64,000 nt of DNA from Bacteroidales bacterium. Its GTDB lineage: Bacteria > Bacteroidota > Bacteroidia > Bacteroidales > UBA932. The DNA is taken from the NCBI GenBank assembly GCA_017395045.1, contig JAFPWG010000012.1:1-64000 (forward strand), read 5' to 3'. Positions 9,202-17,309 of the stretch are shown here, one piece after another. The translations under genes and the position numbers were made by a program. The notes under the pieces are model-generated. The model did no database searches. It had not been told where the DNA came from and saw only the letters and a program-made list of their open reading frames with translations. How positions within the stretch are numbered: the stretch's first letter is position 1; every line of letters begins with the position of its first letter.

Positions 9202-10707
9202 TTAAACATTGATCATTCCCTTGATGGTCAGGGAGCCGTCCGGATTCAGTCTTTGGGCGCAGGCGAACGGAATCGGGTAGCGGATGCCTTTCACCTCCAG
9301 CTCGGCCTTCAGCTTGAGCGCACCGCTGTTCCAGTCGACTCCCTTCGGGAGGGTCATCATCGCCTGGCGGACCCCCTGAGGCTTCGGATAACCCGGATCC
9401 AGGCAGCCCGTAAGGTTGACGGAGCCGTCATCCGTGAACAGCGTCAGCCGGAGCACGCCCGGGACGCCGGCGATGCCGTCGTTCACCATGCCGAAGATCA
9501 GATTCGTCGAACCGCCTTCATTTTCCGACACCCAGATCCAGGAAGGACGGACGCGGAAACCGATGCGGACGGCGAGGTCGTCCCAGCTTTCCTTGTTCTT
9601 TTCGTAGCTCTTCTGGAGATTGTCCGCGCTGATATTGTGGAAGTTCCACAGGGCGGAATAGTTGGCGCCGATATCCTTGACATGGCTGGGGCTGCCCATG
9701 CCGGCCTCGGAAACGGCACCGACCCACGCCGGACGGTTGGAGAGCGCCTCGATCTGCTCGTTCTCGATGAAGATGGAGTCGGTACGGATCCAGTTGTGGG
9801 TGCGGATGCTCTTGTCCAGGACGGAGGAATTGCCCACCCGGGAGAAATCCGGCTGGGTATTCGTCACCAGAGGGACCTTGTCCCAGCACTTCGCCTGGAT
9901 GTCGAAGAACTTCATGAAGGTTTCTTCGCCCTTCTGGTCGCTTTCGAAGTTGTTCCCCTCATACGGCCAGGCGTGGCCTTCGCCCCAGAAGCCGTACATG
10001 CAGGTATCCATGTATTCGATGAGCGGGCTGCCGTTGTACTTTTCGGCGAGCATCTGCTGCATCTCGGTATAGCACTCGATGAAGTAGGGGTCGTCAAACT
10101 GCGGCTGACGGTGGTCCTGCTTGGCGCGGCCGGCGAACTGGCCGGTCTTCCAGTCTCCCGGAAGCTGGGTCATCTTCACCTTCTTGTACAGGAATTCCGG
10201 GAGGGCGTTCTCCAGGATATCCGGGTTGTTCATCATGACCCGGAAGCCCACCCGCTTGCCGTACTGGGCGGCCTTGTCCAGCGTAATCTTCCAATAATCA
10301 TCGAATTCCAGTTTGCCCGGGCGCTTCTGGATATGGCGCCAGTTCGGGCGGATATAGACCTTCGTGCCCAGCGGGAAGCGGAAAAGCTTGTCGATGGTGG
10401 TCTCCAGGGACTCGCCCGCCACGTGCGGAGCGCCCAGGTCGCCGGAAATGTAGGTGGTCAGGCCCATGCCGAAGCAATTGATCAGCTGCTTGCCGGGCGT
10501 CGTGTACTGGATCACCATTCCTCCGTAGAAGTTCTCGGGAGCATACTGCGGGAACGGACCCTGATAAAGCCGGTCCTTCACCTCCGGACCGGAGCCGAAA
10601 TCGTACTTCTCCCAGTTATGGGAGGGAATCCAGCCCTTCAGGGCCGGAGCAATTCCGATGGCGGCCGTCGCTGCCAACGAGGTTTTCAAAAAGTCTCTGC
10701 GCTCCAT
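9202..10707 (-). CDS. Tat-exported glycoside-hydrolase-like paralog 6 (first of the array)
   Basis: 501 residues and the first member of the array to be translated. The signal is MERRDFLKTSLAATAAIGIA with the twin arginines at residues 3-4. The conserved F-W-G-E-G-H motif has its Glu near residue 243. The cassette (KMTQLPGDWKTGQF and following) is identical at protein level to that of paralog 2, although the DNA differs at synonymous positions. The variable loop after NRPAW is short. The C-terminal region has the LIFGMVNDGIAGVPGVLRLT and FTDDGSVNLTGCLDPGYP blocks common to the family. It starts 12 bases after the amidohydrolase gene ends, so it belongs to the same operon. Confidence 0.88.
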   Translation of the reverse strand: MERRDFLKTSLAATAAIGIAPALKGWIPSHNWEKYDFGSGPEVKDRLYQGPFPQYAPENFYGGMVIQYTTPGKQLINCFGMGLTTYISGDLGAPHVAGESLETTIDKLFRFPLGTKVYIRPNWRHIQKRPGKLEFDDYWKITLDKAAQYGKRVGFRVMMNNPDILENALPEFLYKKVKMTQLPGDWKTGQFAGRAKQDHRQPQFDDPYFIECYTEMQQMLAEKYNGSPLIEYMDTCMYGFWGEGHAWPYEGNNFESDQKGEETFMKFFDIQAKCWDKVPLVTNTQPDFSRVGNSSVLDKSIRTHNWIRTDSIFIENEQIEALSNRPAWVGAVSEAGMGSPSHVKDIGANYSALWNFHNISADNLQKSYEKNKESWDDLAVRIGFRVRPSWIWVSENEGGSTNLIFGMVNDGIAGVPGVLRLTLFTDDGSVNLTGCLDPGYPKPQGVRQAMMTLPKGVDWNSGALKLKAELEVKGIRYPIPFACAQRLNPDGSLTIKGMINV

Positions 10708-10719
10708 GGGATTATGATA

Positions 10720-11799
10720 TTATATGTCAAACAGTTTCTTCGCATTGTCATGATAGACCTTACGAAGAACCTCCTCGGGCAGGCCGATGCCCTGCATGGG
10801 CCAGTGATAGGACTGCTCCTGAAGGTAGAAATGTTCGTCTTCCGTTTCCAGGATCCGCCAGACGTCCTTATACATCCCGTCCTGGGGAGTATTGTCCGTC
10901 CCGAAGACGATCCGGTCCTGGTATTTTTCGTAAAAAGCCCTGGTTGCCCGCGGAGTCACGCAGGTTTCCTGATGCCTGGCGGCGTTATCCAGATAGAGGT
11001 TCGGATGACGGTCCAGGACAGCCCCCAGGAAGGCATAATCGTGGGAATAATTCAGGAAATGGGCGGCGATGAACGTGGTATTGGGGTGTTTGTCACAACA
11101 CTCTTCCAGCGTGGCCACCAGTTCGTCCAGGTTCAGGATGCCGGGTTGGGAAAGGTCGATTTTCCAGTGCTCGGCATTCATGTAACCGTCATTGTGCGCG
11201 TCCATCGGCTCGTACATCCAGATCGGATCGCCGAGGTGGATGTTCACCGGCATGCCGTACTCCCCGCATTTTTCCAGCAGGGGCGCGAACGCCGGATCGT
11301 TCAGATGGCCCGTCGGGGTCGCCGTACCCGTGGCTGCGCGCATGCAATAGGCTTCGCCGAAACCTTTGTCACCGAGTTCTCCGACACCTTTTGCGCCCAG
11401 CTCGTGGCAGCGCTCCAAGTCGGCCAGGGCTTTCTCCTGGAAACCGGGTTTTCCCCAGTCGCTCATGTCGAAGCCGCAACACATGACGAACTTGTCGGAA
11501 ACGGACGTATACAGGTTGGCAAGCCGTTCGAATTCATCCCCGCAGGAGTAGGTGTTGATACAGGAGATTTCGATGTTGTTCGCCTCCATGACCTTCACCC
11601 ATTCGCGGATTCCTGCCTCGTCCTTTGCATAAGGATGCGTATGTGCATCGATGACCGGGAATTTCGCCTGGGAGGGATGATGCTCCTCCAGTATAAAGAC
11701 AGAAACCGGCTCATAGTCCTTCAGGGAAAGGCTGTCGGAGTTCCCCCTGGGGGCACAGGAAACGGCCAGCAGGATGAGAGGAAGTATCTTTTTCGTCAT
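10720..11799 (-). CDS. Amidohydrolase-2 family lipoprotein
   Basis: 359 residues from the ATG at 11799 (MTKKILPLILLAVSCAPRG), which gives a classic lipobox (AVSC). A longer in-frame start at 11895 would overlap the upstream gene and lack a signal, so it was not used. The protein shows the metal-dependent TIM-barrel hydrolase pattern of PF04909: VIDAHTHPY near the N-terminus, NIHLGD, FIAAHFLNY and FGTDNTPQDGM. Members act on many small cyclic or amide substrates or as decarboxylases, so the reaction is not predictable. Its position between a SusE-like binding protein and the Tat paralog array implies a role in the same glycan pathway, at the periplasmic face of a membrane. A strong stem-loop lies between it and the preceding gene. 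Confidence 0.82.
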   Translation of the reverse strand: MTKKILPLILLAVSCAPRGNSDSLSLKDYEPVSVFILEEHHPSQAKFPVIDAHTHPYAKDEAGIREWVKVMEANNIEISCINTYSCGDEFERLANLYTSVSDKFVMCCGFDMSDWGKPGFQEKALADLERCHELGAKGVGELGDKGFGEAYCMRAATGTATPTGHLNDPAFAPLLEKCGEYGMPVNIHLGDPIWMYEPMDAHNDGYMNAEHWKIDLSQPGILNLDELVATLEECCDKHPNTTFIAAHFLNYSHDYAFLGAVLDRHPNLYLDNAARHQETCVTPRATRAFYEKYQDRIVFGTDNTPQDGMYKDVWRILETEDEHFYLQEQSYHWPMQGIGLPEEVLRKVYHDNAKKLFDI

Positions 11800-11810
11800 A
11801 CCGGAATCGT

Positions 11811-11858
11811 TTAAAAATTTGCGGCATGCCGATGCCGAACGGACCGGCATGCCGCAAA
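11811..11858 (-). terminator. 14-bp stem-loop between the SusE-like gene and the amidohydrolase gene
   Basis: Arms 11818-11831 and 11845-11858 are perfectly complementary over 14 bp (core GGCATGCC) with a 13-base loop. On the coding (minus) strand the stem is followed by AAATTTTTAAA, so it could act as an intrinsic terminator of partial strength, or as a processing/stability element separating the transporter part of the operon from the enzyme array. Confidence 0.6.
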
Positions 11859-11878
11859 AAACTCGTTCAATCAACGGA

Positions 11879-12742
11879 TTACTCCGTCTTGTCAAGGGAA
11901 AGGTGGTAGGAAGTATCGCCGGCAGAATTGACGAACCTCTCAGCGCGGCTCCACTCGTTCGTGTAGAACATCATGTACAGGCCGCATCGGGTCGTATTCA
12001 CGCCGTACGCATTCCGGTCAAGTCCGAATTCCATCACGGTCTTTCCGTCCACGACATCATGGAAGCCCCAGACGATCGGGAGCGTCATGCCCGGATCCAC
12101 GCCGGATTCCAGGCTCTCGGGAGTCCACATGTTCCCCCAAGGATCGTGGTTCCAGCCTACTCCTTCATAATACCATTCGACACCCATACTGGCCGTGCTG
12201 TAGCCCGTGGCAGGGTTGTCATCCGCATCCAGACGGAAGTTCAGGATCGCTTCGTCGTAGCCGTAGCCCGGTCCCTCCTCCAGGATAAAGAGGAAGTACA
12301 GGTATTTGGCGTCATAGTCGAATTTCGCGGTTCCACGTCCTTCCTGTCCCGTGAAGATGAAGTCCGGATAGGTGACCTTGTCCCAGTCCGCCACCGTATT
12401 GTCGGTGAGGCTGATGACGGAAGGCTTCGCAACCAGGAGCTTGGTGGACACGGACTGTTCCATACCATTGTATGTTCCGGTCATGGTTACCCAGTAACTG
12501 CCCGGTTTCGGGAAAGTGAAATTGAACGTTTCACCGCTTCCCGTACCTTGTCCCAGGACTTCCCAGGACACATTGGTCGTGCCGGGAACCGTAGATTTGA
12601 AGACATAACTGAGTCCATTGATCTCATACTCGAAAGAGATGTCCGGAATGGGCTCCAATTCGAGGTCTCCCTTGTGCACGCAGGAGGTAGGCAGGGAGAA
12701 CATGGCAGCGATGCCGAGCAAAAGTAGTATCTTGTGTTTCAT
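11879..12742 (-). CDS. SusE-like surface glycan-binding lipoprotein
   Basis: 287 residues from the ATG at 12742 (MKHKILLLLGIAAMFSLPTSC), with a lipobox at LPTSC. Two upstream in-frame ATGs would overlap the SusD stop. After an Ig/PKD-like segment (about residues 35-105, with FKSTVPGTTNVSWEV and PKPGSYWVTMTG) there is a beta-sandwich region resembling CBM9-type or DOMON-like folds, with LNFRLDADDNPATGYS. The position directly after SusD is that of the SusE/SGBP proteins, which hold glycans at the outer surface. Seven bases separate it from susD. The ligand is not predictable; the domain reading is by eye and moderate in confidence. Confidence 0.72.
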   Translation of the reverse strand: MKHKILLLLGIAAMFSLPTSCVHKGDLELEPIPDISFEYEINGLSYVFKSTVPGTTNVSWEVLGQGTGSGETFNFTFPKPGSYWVTMTGTYNGMEQSVSTKLLVAKPSVISLTDNTVADWDKVTYPDFIFTGQEGRGTAKFDYDAKYLYFLFILEEGPGYGYDEAILNFRLDADDNPATGYSTASMGVEWYYEGVGWNHDPWGNMWTPESLESGVDPGMTLPIVWGFHDVVDGKTVMEFGLDRNAYGVNTTRCGLYMMFYTNEWSRAERFVNSAGDTSYHLSLDKTE

Positions 12743-12749
12743 GGCTGTA

Positions 12750-14315
12750 TTAGTTTTCATAGCCTTCATTCTGCGTGACGGCCGGGTTGTTCAACTTTTC
12801 CTGCTGAGGGATCGGATACACCAGTCTGGGGTAGTTGTACTTCGTGACCACACCGGGGAAGCTCAGGCCAGGTTCCTGACCGGGGCTCTGGTTGGGAACG
12901 TAGTCCACGTGGTAGCCCCAGTAATTACGGACGATGTCCTTCTTGTTACGGAGCAGGTCGAAGAGACGGTGTGCCTCAAACGAGAACTCCGTCCGCTTCT
13001 GGCTCAGGACCAGGTCCACGATATCCGTCTTGATGTTGGCTTCCGTGAGATAATAGCTGTTCTCGGTATAGCCCTTCGCGGCAGCGGCGGCGAAGTCCAT
13101 CCTGTGCTTGATGATTTCGTTCAGGTCCTTGATCGCTTCGGCCTTGTTGCCCTTGTGGGCATTGGCTTCCGCCCGGTTGAAATACATCTCGGCGAGACGG
13201 AACAGGACCGGCGAATTCAGGGTCGGGATACCATCCTGCATAGAGTGCTTCGCGCAAGGATACAGGTTCAGGCCGTTCTTCGGATTGATGTCGCAGACGA
13301 AGGAGATGCGGGTGTCCACGCCCTGATACTTCTCGGAGCTGAAGTTCATCTCGTCCAGCAGCGACTTGCTGTAACCCTCTTCTCCCCAGCAACCGCCACC
13401 CGGCTTGTAGATCATGGATGCGACGGCCGAAGAGTTCTTGTTGTCAATCTGGTTGAACTTCATGCACCAGATGGTCTCCTTCCGGTTGAAGGTCTCCGTG
13501 AAGTAGCTCGGGAAGGAATCGGCATCCTCCAGCGCGTAATTATTGTTATTGATGACCTTCGTGGAGTACTCGATGCACTTGTCCCAATCCTGCATGAACA
13601 GGTAAACACGGCTCAGCAGCGCCTGGACGGCGGCCAGGGAGGCGAAGCCCTTGTTGTTCACGCGCTCGGAAGAGCCTTCCGTCATGTCCGTCTCCGCCTG
13701 TTTCAGCAGTTCCAGGATGTAGGCGTAGGTCTCAGCCACGGTTTCGCGGTCCTTCAGTTCGGCATCCGTACTGTCATAACGGATGATTACGCCCTTGTCC
13801 GTCGCAGCCGTAGCGGGATCATACTGCTTGGCATACATCTTTACCAACGTGTGGAGGCAGAAAGCCTTGATCAGGAGCGCTTCGCCACGGAGGTACTGCT
13901 CCTCGGCGGAAAGTTCCTCTTTCTTCGCGATGGTCGCGAGCGCCACGTTGGTCGTATAGATGATCTTGTAGTTGATGCTCCAGAAACTGCGGAAGTTACC
14001 CGTCTGCGGAGCCCGCTCGTCATAGCGGAAAATCATGTTCAGGTCATCAGGCGTTTTCTGTCCGTAAACGATATCGTCAGAGGCGAAGTCCGCCATCTGG
14101 AAATACTGTCTGCCCCACCAGTAGTTCTCTCCGGATTCTCCGGCAGGGAAGTCCTTCATGGTCGCATAGCAACCGTTCAGGATATCAACCAATCCGGTAG
14201 GGGATGCCGACATCTGTTCTCCGGTTAGGGAATCGGCCGGCGCAATGTCCAGGTCGCAGCCCGCCAAAAGGGCGCCACCCATCAGGACTACAAAATATTT
14301 GAATATTTTTTTCAT
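12750..14315 (-). CDS. SusD-family outer-membrane glycan-binding lipoprotein
   Basis: 521 residues with signal MKKIFKYFVVLMGGALLAGC (lipobox LLAGC). Typical SusD features: an N-terminal helical TPR region (ILNGCYATMKD, RGEALLIKAFCLHTLVKMY), the RLAEMYFNRAEANAHKGN block, and a C-terminal RTEFSFEAHRLFDLLR followed by YPIPQQE. SusD caps the SusC channel and contributes to glycan capture. It lies 12 bases downstream of susC in the order usual for a SusCD pair. Its small signal sequence resembles that of the binding protein at 40932-42830, which may simply reflect common signal use. Confidence 0.95.
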   Translation of the reverse strand: MKKIFKYFVVLMGGALLAGCDLDIAPADSLTGEQMSASPTGLVDILNGCYATMKDFPAGESGENYWWGRQYFQMADFASDDIVYGQKTPDDLNMIFRYDERAPQTGNFRSFWSINYKIIYTTNVALATIAKKEELSAEEQYLRGEALLIKAFCLHTLVKMYAKQYDPATAATDKGVIIRYDSTDAELKDRETVAETYAYILELLKQAETDMTEGSSERVNNKGFASLAAVQALLSRVYLFMQDWDKCIEYSTKVINNNNYALEDADSFPSYFTETFNRKETIWCMKFNQIDNKNSSAVASMIYKPGGGCWGEEGYSKSLLDEMNFSSEKYQGVDTRISFVCDINPKNGLNLYPCAKHSMQDGIPTLNSPVLFRLAEMYFNRAEANAHKGNKAEAIKDLNEIIKHRMDFAAAAAKGYTENSYYLTEANIKTDIVDLVLSQKRTEFSFEAHRLFDLLRNKKDIVRNYWGYHVDYVPNQSPGQEPGLSFPGVVTKYNYPRLVYPIPQQEKLNNPAVTQNEGYEN

Positions 14316-14327
14316 GTCCGTCCTTGT

Positions 14328-17279
14328 TTAGAATGTGAAATTGACTTGGAAGATATACTGGCGCTTGTTCGGATAGCGGTAGTCGAGGCCCTGGATCTGG
14401 CCGGCGACGCCCGTCAGGACATCATCCGCCCACATATGGAAGGCCACTTCCGGGTCGGCGCCCCAGACCGTCGTGAAGGTGGCCAGGTTGTCGCAGGAGA
14501 GCGCCAGGGTGAGGCCATAGTTCTTCATGATGGATTTCGGGAAGGTGTAGGAAAGCGTAACGTTCCTGATCTTGAAGTAGTTACCAGGGACGAGACCACC
14601 GGTATCGATGTTGGCGGAAGGGACGTACTTCGGCGAACCGATCGTCGCGATGTCGCCCGGATGACGCCAGATCTTATCCTCGTTGGAAGGGAGCAGGGAG
14701 TTGCCCACCCAGCTGCCGAGGCTGCTGGCGCGGCGGCGGCCGTACACCAGGTTGCCCCAGACGAAGTTACCGGAGGAGGAGAGTCTGAAGTTCTTCCAGG
14801 AGAACGCGGTGGAGACACCGCCCTGCCAAGGAATCAGCGGAGAGCCGGCTTCAATGAAGCGGGCGGAGGAGAAGTCGAACGTCTTTTCGCCATTCTCGTC
14901 AATCCACTGGTGGCGTCCGGTATCCGGATCCACGCCGGAGTACTCGCGCATGTACCAGGTATAGAGCTCGGCATCATCGTGATAGACCTGGGCAAGGCCG
15001 TTGTAATTGGACTTGGTGATGACCACGCCCTCACCGAATCCGGTCAGCCAGTTCTTGTTGTAGGAGATGGAGAAGTTCGCATCCCAACGGAAATCCCGGG
15101 TCAGGATCGGGGTGACGTCCATGGAGAACTCGAAACCGGTATTGATCACGGAACCGAGGTTCTGCCACTGGCTGGAGAAGCCGCCGCTCGGCGGGAGGTC
15201 GCGGTAGACCAACAGGTCGTTGGTCTTGTTCCGGTACCAGTTCACGTCGAAGGAGGCCCGGTCGGTGATACCGAGTTCGAGACCCACGTTGAACTGGTCG
15301 GTCTGCTCCCACTTCAGGTCCGGATTGGCCATCTGGGTGGCGACTGCGGAGGAATTGTTGTCATACTGGGTATTGTATGCGAACATTTCCAGATACTTGG
15401 AGGCGCCGATGTCCTTCATACCGGTCCTACCCCAGCTGGTCTTGAGCTTGAGGTTGGTGATGGCGGCGGAGTCGAAGAACTCTTCATTGCTGATCACCCA
15501 CGCCGCAGACACGCTCGGGAACATGGCCGTCCGGTTGTCCCTGTTGAAGGTGGAGGACTGGTCCACACGGAAGGATCCGGTCAGGAAGTAGCGCTGCGCA
15601 TAGTTGTAGTTGGCCTGGGAGATGATGGACTGCATGCCCGCGACGGACTTTGTCCCTCTGACATCCTTGGCCGTGGACGCGACGCTCAGGACATACAGGC
15701 CGTAAGGAAGGCCCTTGCCCTCACCATAGATGTTCTGGTTCCAGGTGCGCTGGGCTTCATAACCCAGAAGGCCGGTAAAGGAGTGATTCCCCCAGCTGTG
15801 GTCCACCTTGAACATATTGGTGGAAATACCGCCGTAAGTAAGGGTCTGCTCGCCCTCCACCTGGTCACCGGGATGCATGTACTCGACATCCGCCGTCCGG
15901 TGGTAGTCGAAGACATACGTGGAGAGGGTGGCACGGGTCTGGGAAACGAAGGACAGCCACGGCAGGATCTTCATATCCACGACAAAGTCGTAGTCGAGGC
16001 CGTAGGACTTCATTTCGCGCTGGTCCTTGTCGCGGTTGCTGTAACCGATCATCGGGTTGATCGGGTTGCGGCTGAAGATGTCCTTGGCGTTGGCGAAAGG
16101 ACGCGGATTGCCGTTCTCGTCGAACGGGTTATCCCACACGATACCGCCGCCCACATAGAAGATGAGGAGGTCGTCCGGCTCGTTCTTCATGTCAGCATAC
16201 AGGTTGATGTTGCTGGTGAGGTTGAGCCACTTCGTGAGGAAGTAAGTGTTGTTCGAACGGACATTCAGTTTCTTGTAATCCGTGAACTTGATGGAACCCT
16301 GCTCATCATAGTAGGAAACGCCCGAATAGAAGGAGTTCTTGTCGGAGCGGCCCATCAGGGAGAGGTGGTAGTTCTGGACCAGGGCCGGACGGAAAATCAA
16401 TCCGCGCCAGTCCGTGTTGGTTTCCATCACCGATTTCGGAGCAGCCATCTGGTAGGCCACGTCGTCGACGAGGCCCGTCTCCGGATCACGGTAATATTCG
16501 CGGTAGTACTGATACAGCTGCCTGGAATCCATTTGCTTCTGACGGTCGAAGTCCGCCATGGCCACACCGACGTTGGCCTTGAAGTTGAACTGGATCTTGT
16601 CGGTCTTGGCATGCTTCGTCGTGATGACGATGACACCGCCGTTGGCCTGGGCACCGTACATACCGGTGGAACCGGCGTCCTTCAGGACGGTGACGGTCTC
16701 CACATCGTTGGGATCATAGGATCCGCCGATGATACCGTCCACCACGTACAGAGGCTCCTGGGGAGCGTTCATGGACGAAGTACCACGGACACGGACGGAA
16801 GTCGCAGATCCCGGCTGGCCGCTGGAGTTAACCACGGAAACGCCGGCAACCTTACCCTGCAGCATCTGGCCGAGGTCGCTGGTCACGACGTCCTTGAGTT
16901 TTTCCTCGCTCACGACCGTAACGGCACTGGTGATTTCGCCTCTCGTCTTGGAGGAATAACCCAGGACGACGACCTCATCCAGCAGCTGCTGGTCTTCCTG
17001 CATGGTGACGTTGATCGTCCGCTGGTTACCCACGGCGATTTCGTCGGTCTTGAAGCCGATACTGGAGAAAACCAGGACGGCCTCCGGTCCCTTCACTGTG
17101 ATGGTGTATTTACCATCCATGTCAGAGACCACACCGTTCATGGTACCTTTTTCCATGATACCGACACCCACAAGTGGTTGATTGTCACCACTTGACTTGA
17201 TCTCACCCCGCACCGTTACCTGTGCAAGCAGCACCGGTCCGGCAAGCAGGGACAAGATTAGAATTAGTGCTTTTTTCAT
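14328..17279 (-). CDS. SusC-family TonB-dependent glycan transporter
   Basis: 983 residues with a Sec signal (ALILILSLLAGPVLLAQ). The first domain is a carboxypeptidase-regulatory-like fold (VTVRGEIKSSGDNQPLVGVGI to about residue 95). It is followed by a TonB box region (LDEVVVLGYS), a plug domain with LQGKVAGVSVVNSSGQPG and PLYVVDGIIGG, and a long beta-barrel ending in an aromatic residue (QVNFTF). It imports oligosaccharides through the outer membrane using TonB energy. It is translated 30 bases after the alpha-galactosidase gene, so it is probably in the same transcript that starts before the isomerase gene. Confidence 0.95.
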   Translation of the reverse strand: MKKALILILSLLAGPVLLAQVTVRGEIKSSGDNQPLVGVGIMEKGTMNGVVSDMDGKYTITVKGPEAVLVFSSIGFKTDEIAVGNQRTINVTMQEDQQLLDEVVVLGYSSKTRGEITSAVTVVSEEKLKDVVTSDLGQMLQGKVAGVSVVNSSGQPGSATSVRVRGTSSMNAPQEPLYVVDGIIGGSYDPNDVETVTVLKDAGSTGMYGAQANGGVIVITTKHAKTDKIQFNFKANVGVAMADFDRQKQMDSRQLYQYYREYYRDPETGLVDDVAYQMAAPKSVMETNTDWRGLIFRPALVQNYHLSLMGRSDKNSFYSGVSYYDEQGSIKFTDYKKLNVRSNNTYFLTKWLNLTSNINLYADMKNEPDDLLIFYVGGGIVWDNPFDENGNPRPFANAKDIFSRNPINPMIGYSNRDKDQREMKSYGLDYDFVVDMKILPWLSFVSQTRATLSTYVFDYHRTADVEYMHPGDQVEGEQTLTYGGISTNMFKVDHSWGNHSFTGLLGYEAQRTWNQNIYGEGKGLPYGLYVLSVASTAKDVRGTKSVAGMQSIISQANYNYAQRYFLTGSFRVDQSSTFNRDNRTAMFPSVSAAWVISNEEFFDSAAITNLKLKTSWGRTGMKDIGASKYLEMFAYNTQYDNNSSAVATQMANPDLKWEQTDQFNVGLELGITDRASFDVNWYRNKTNDLLVYRDLPPSGGFSSQWQNLGSVINTGFEFSMDVTPILTRDFRWDANFSISYNKNWLTGFGEGVVITKSNYNGLAQVYHDDAELYTWYMREYSGVDPDTGRHQWIDENGEKTFDFSSARFIEAGSPLIPWQGGVSTAFSWKNFRLSSSGNFVWGNLVYGRRRASSLGSWVGNSLLPSNEDKIWRHPGDIATIGSPKYVPSANIDTGGLVPGNYFKIRNVTLSYTFPKSIMKNYGLTLALSCDNLATFTTVWGADPEVAFHMWADDVLTGVAGQIQGLDYRYPNKRQYIFQVNFTF

Positions 17280-17309
17280 AAAAAAATGTGTTAGGGAATA
17301 GAATATGGA

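Noticed and set aside
1105..11814. Very long plus-strand ORFs (e.g. 1105-3057, 3069-4652, 7562-9205, 9253-11814) opposite the paralog array
   Set aside because: They repeat with the period of the minus-strand genes, have no signal, domain or conserved motif, and arise from GC-rich codons of the real genes read in reverse.
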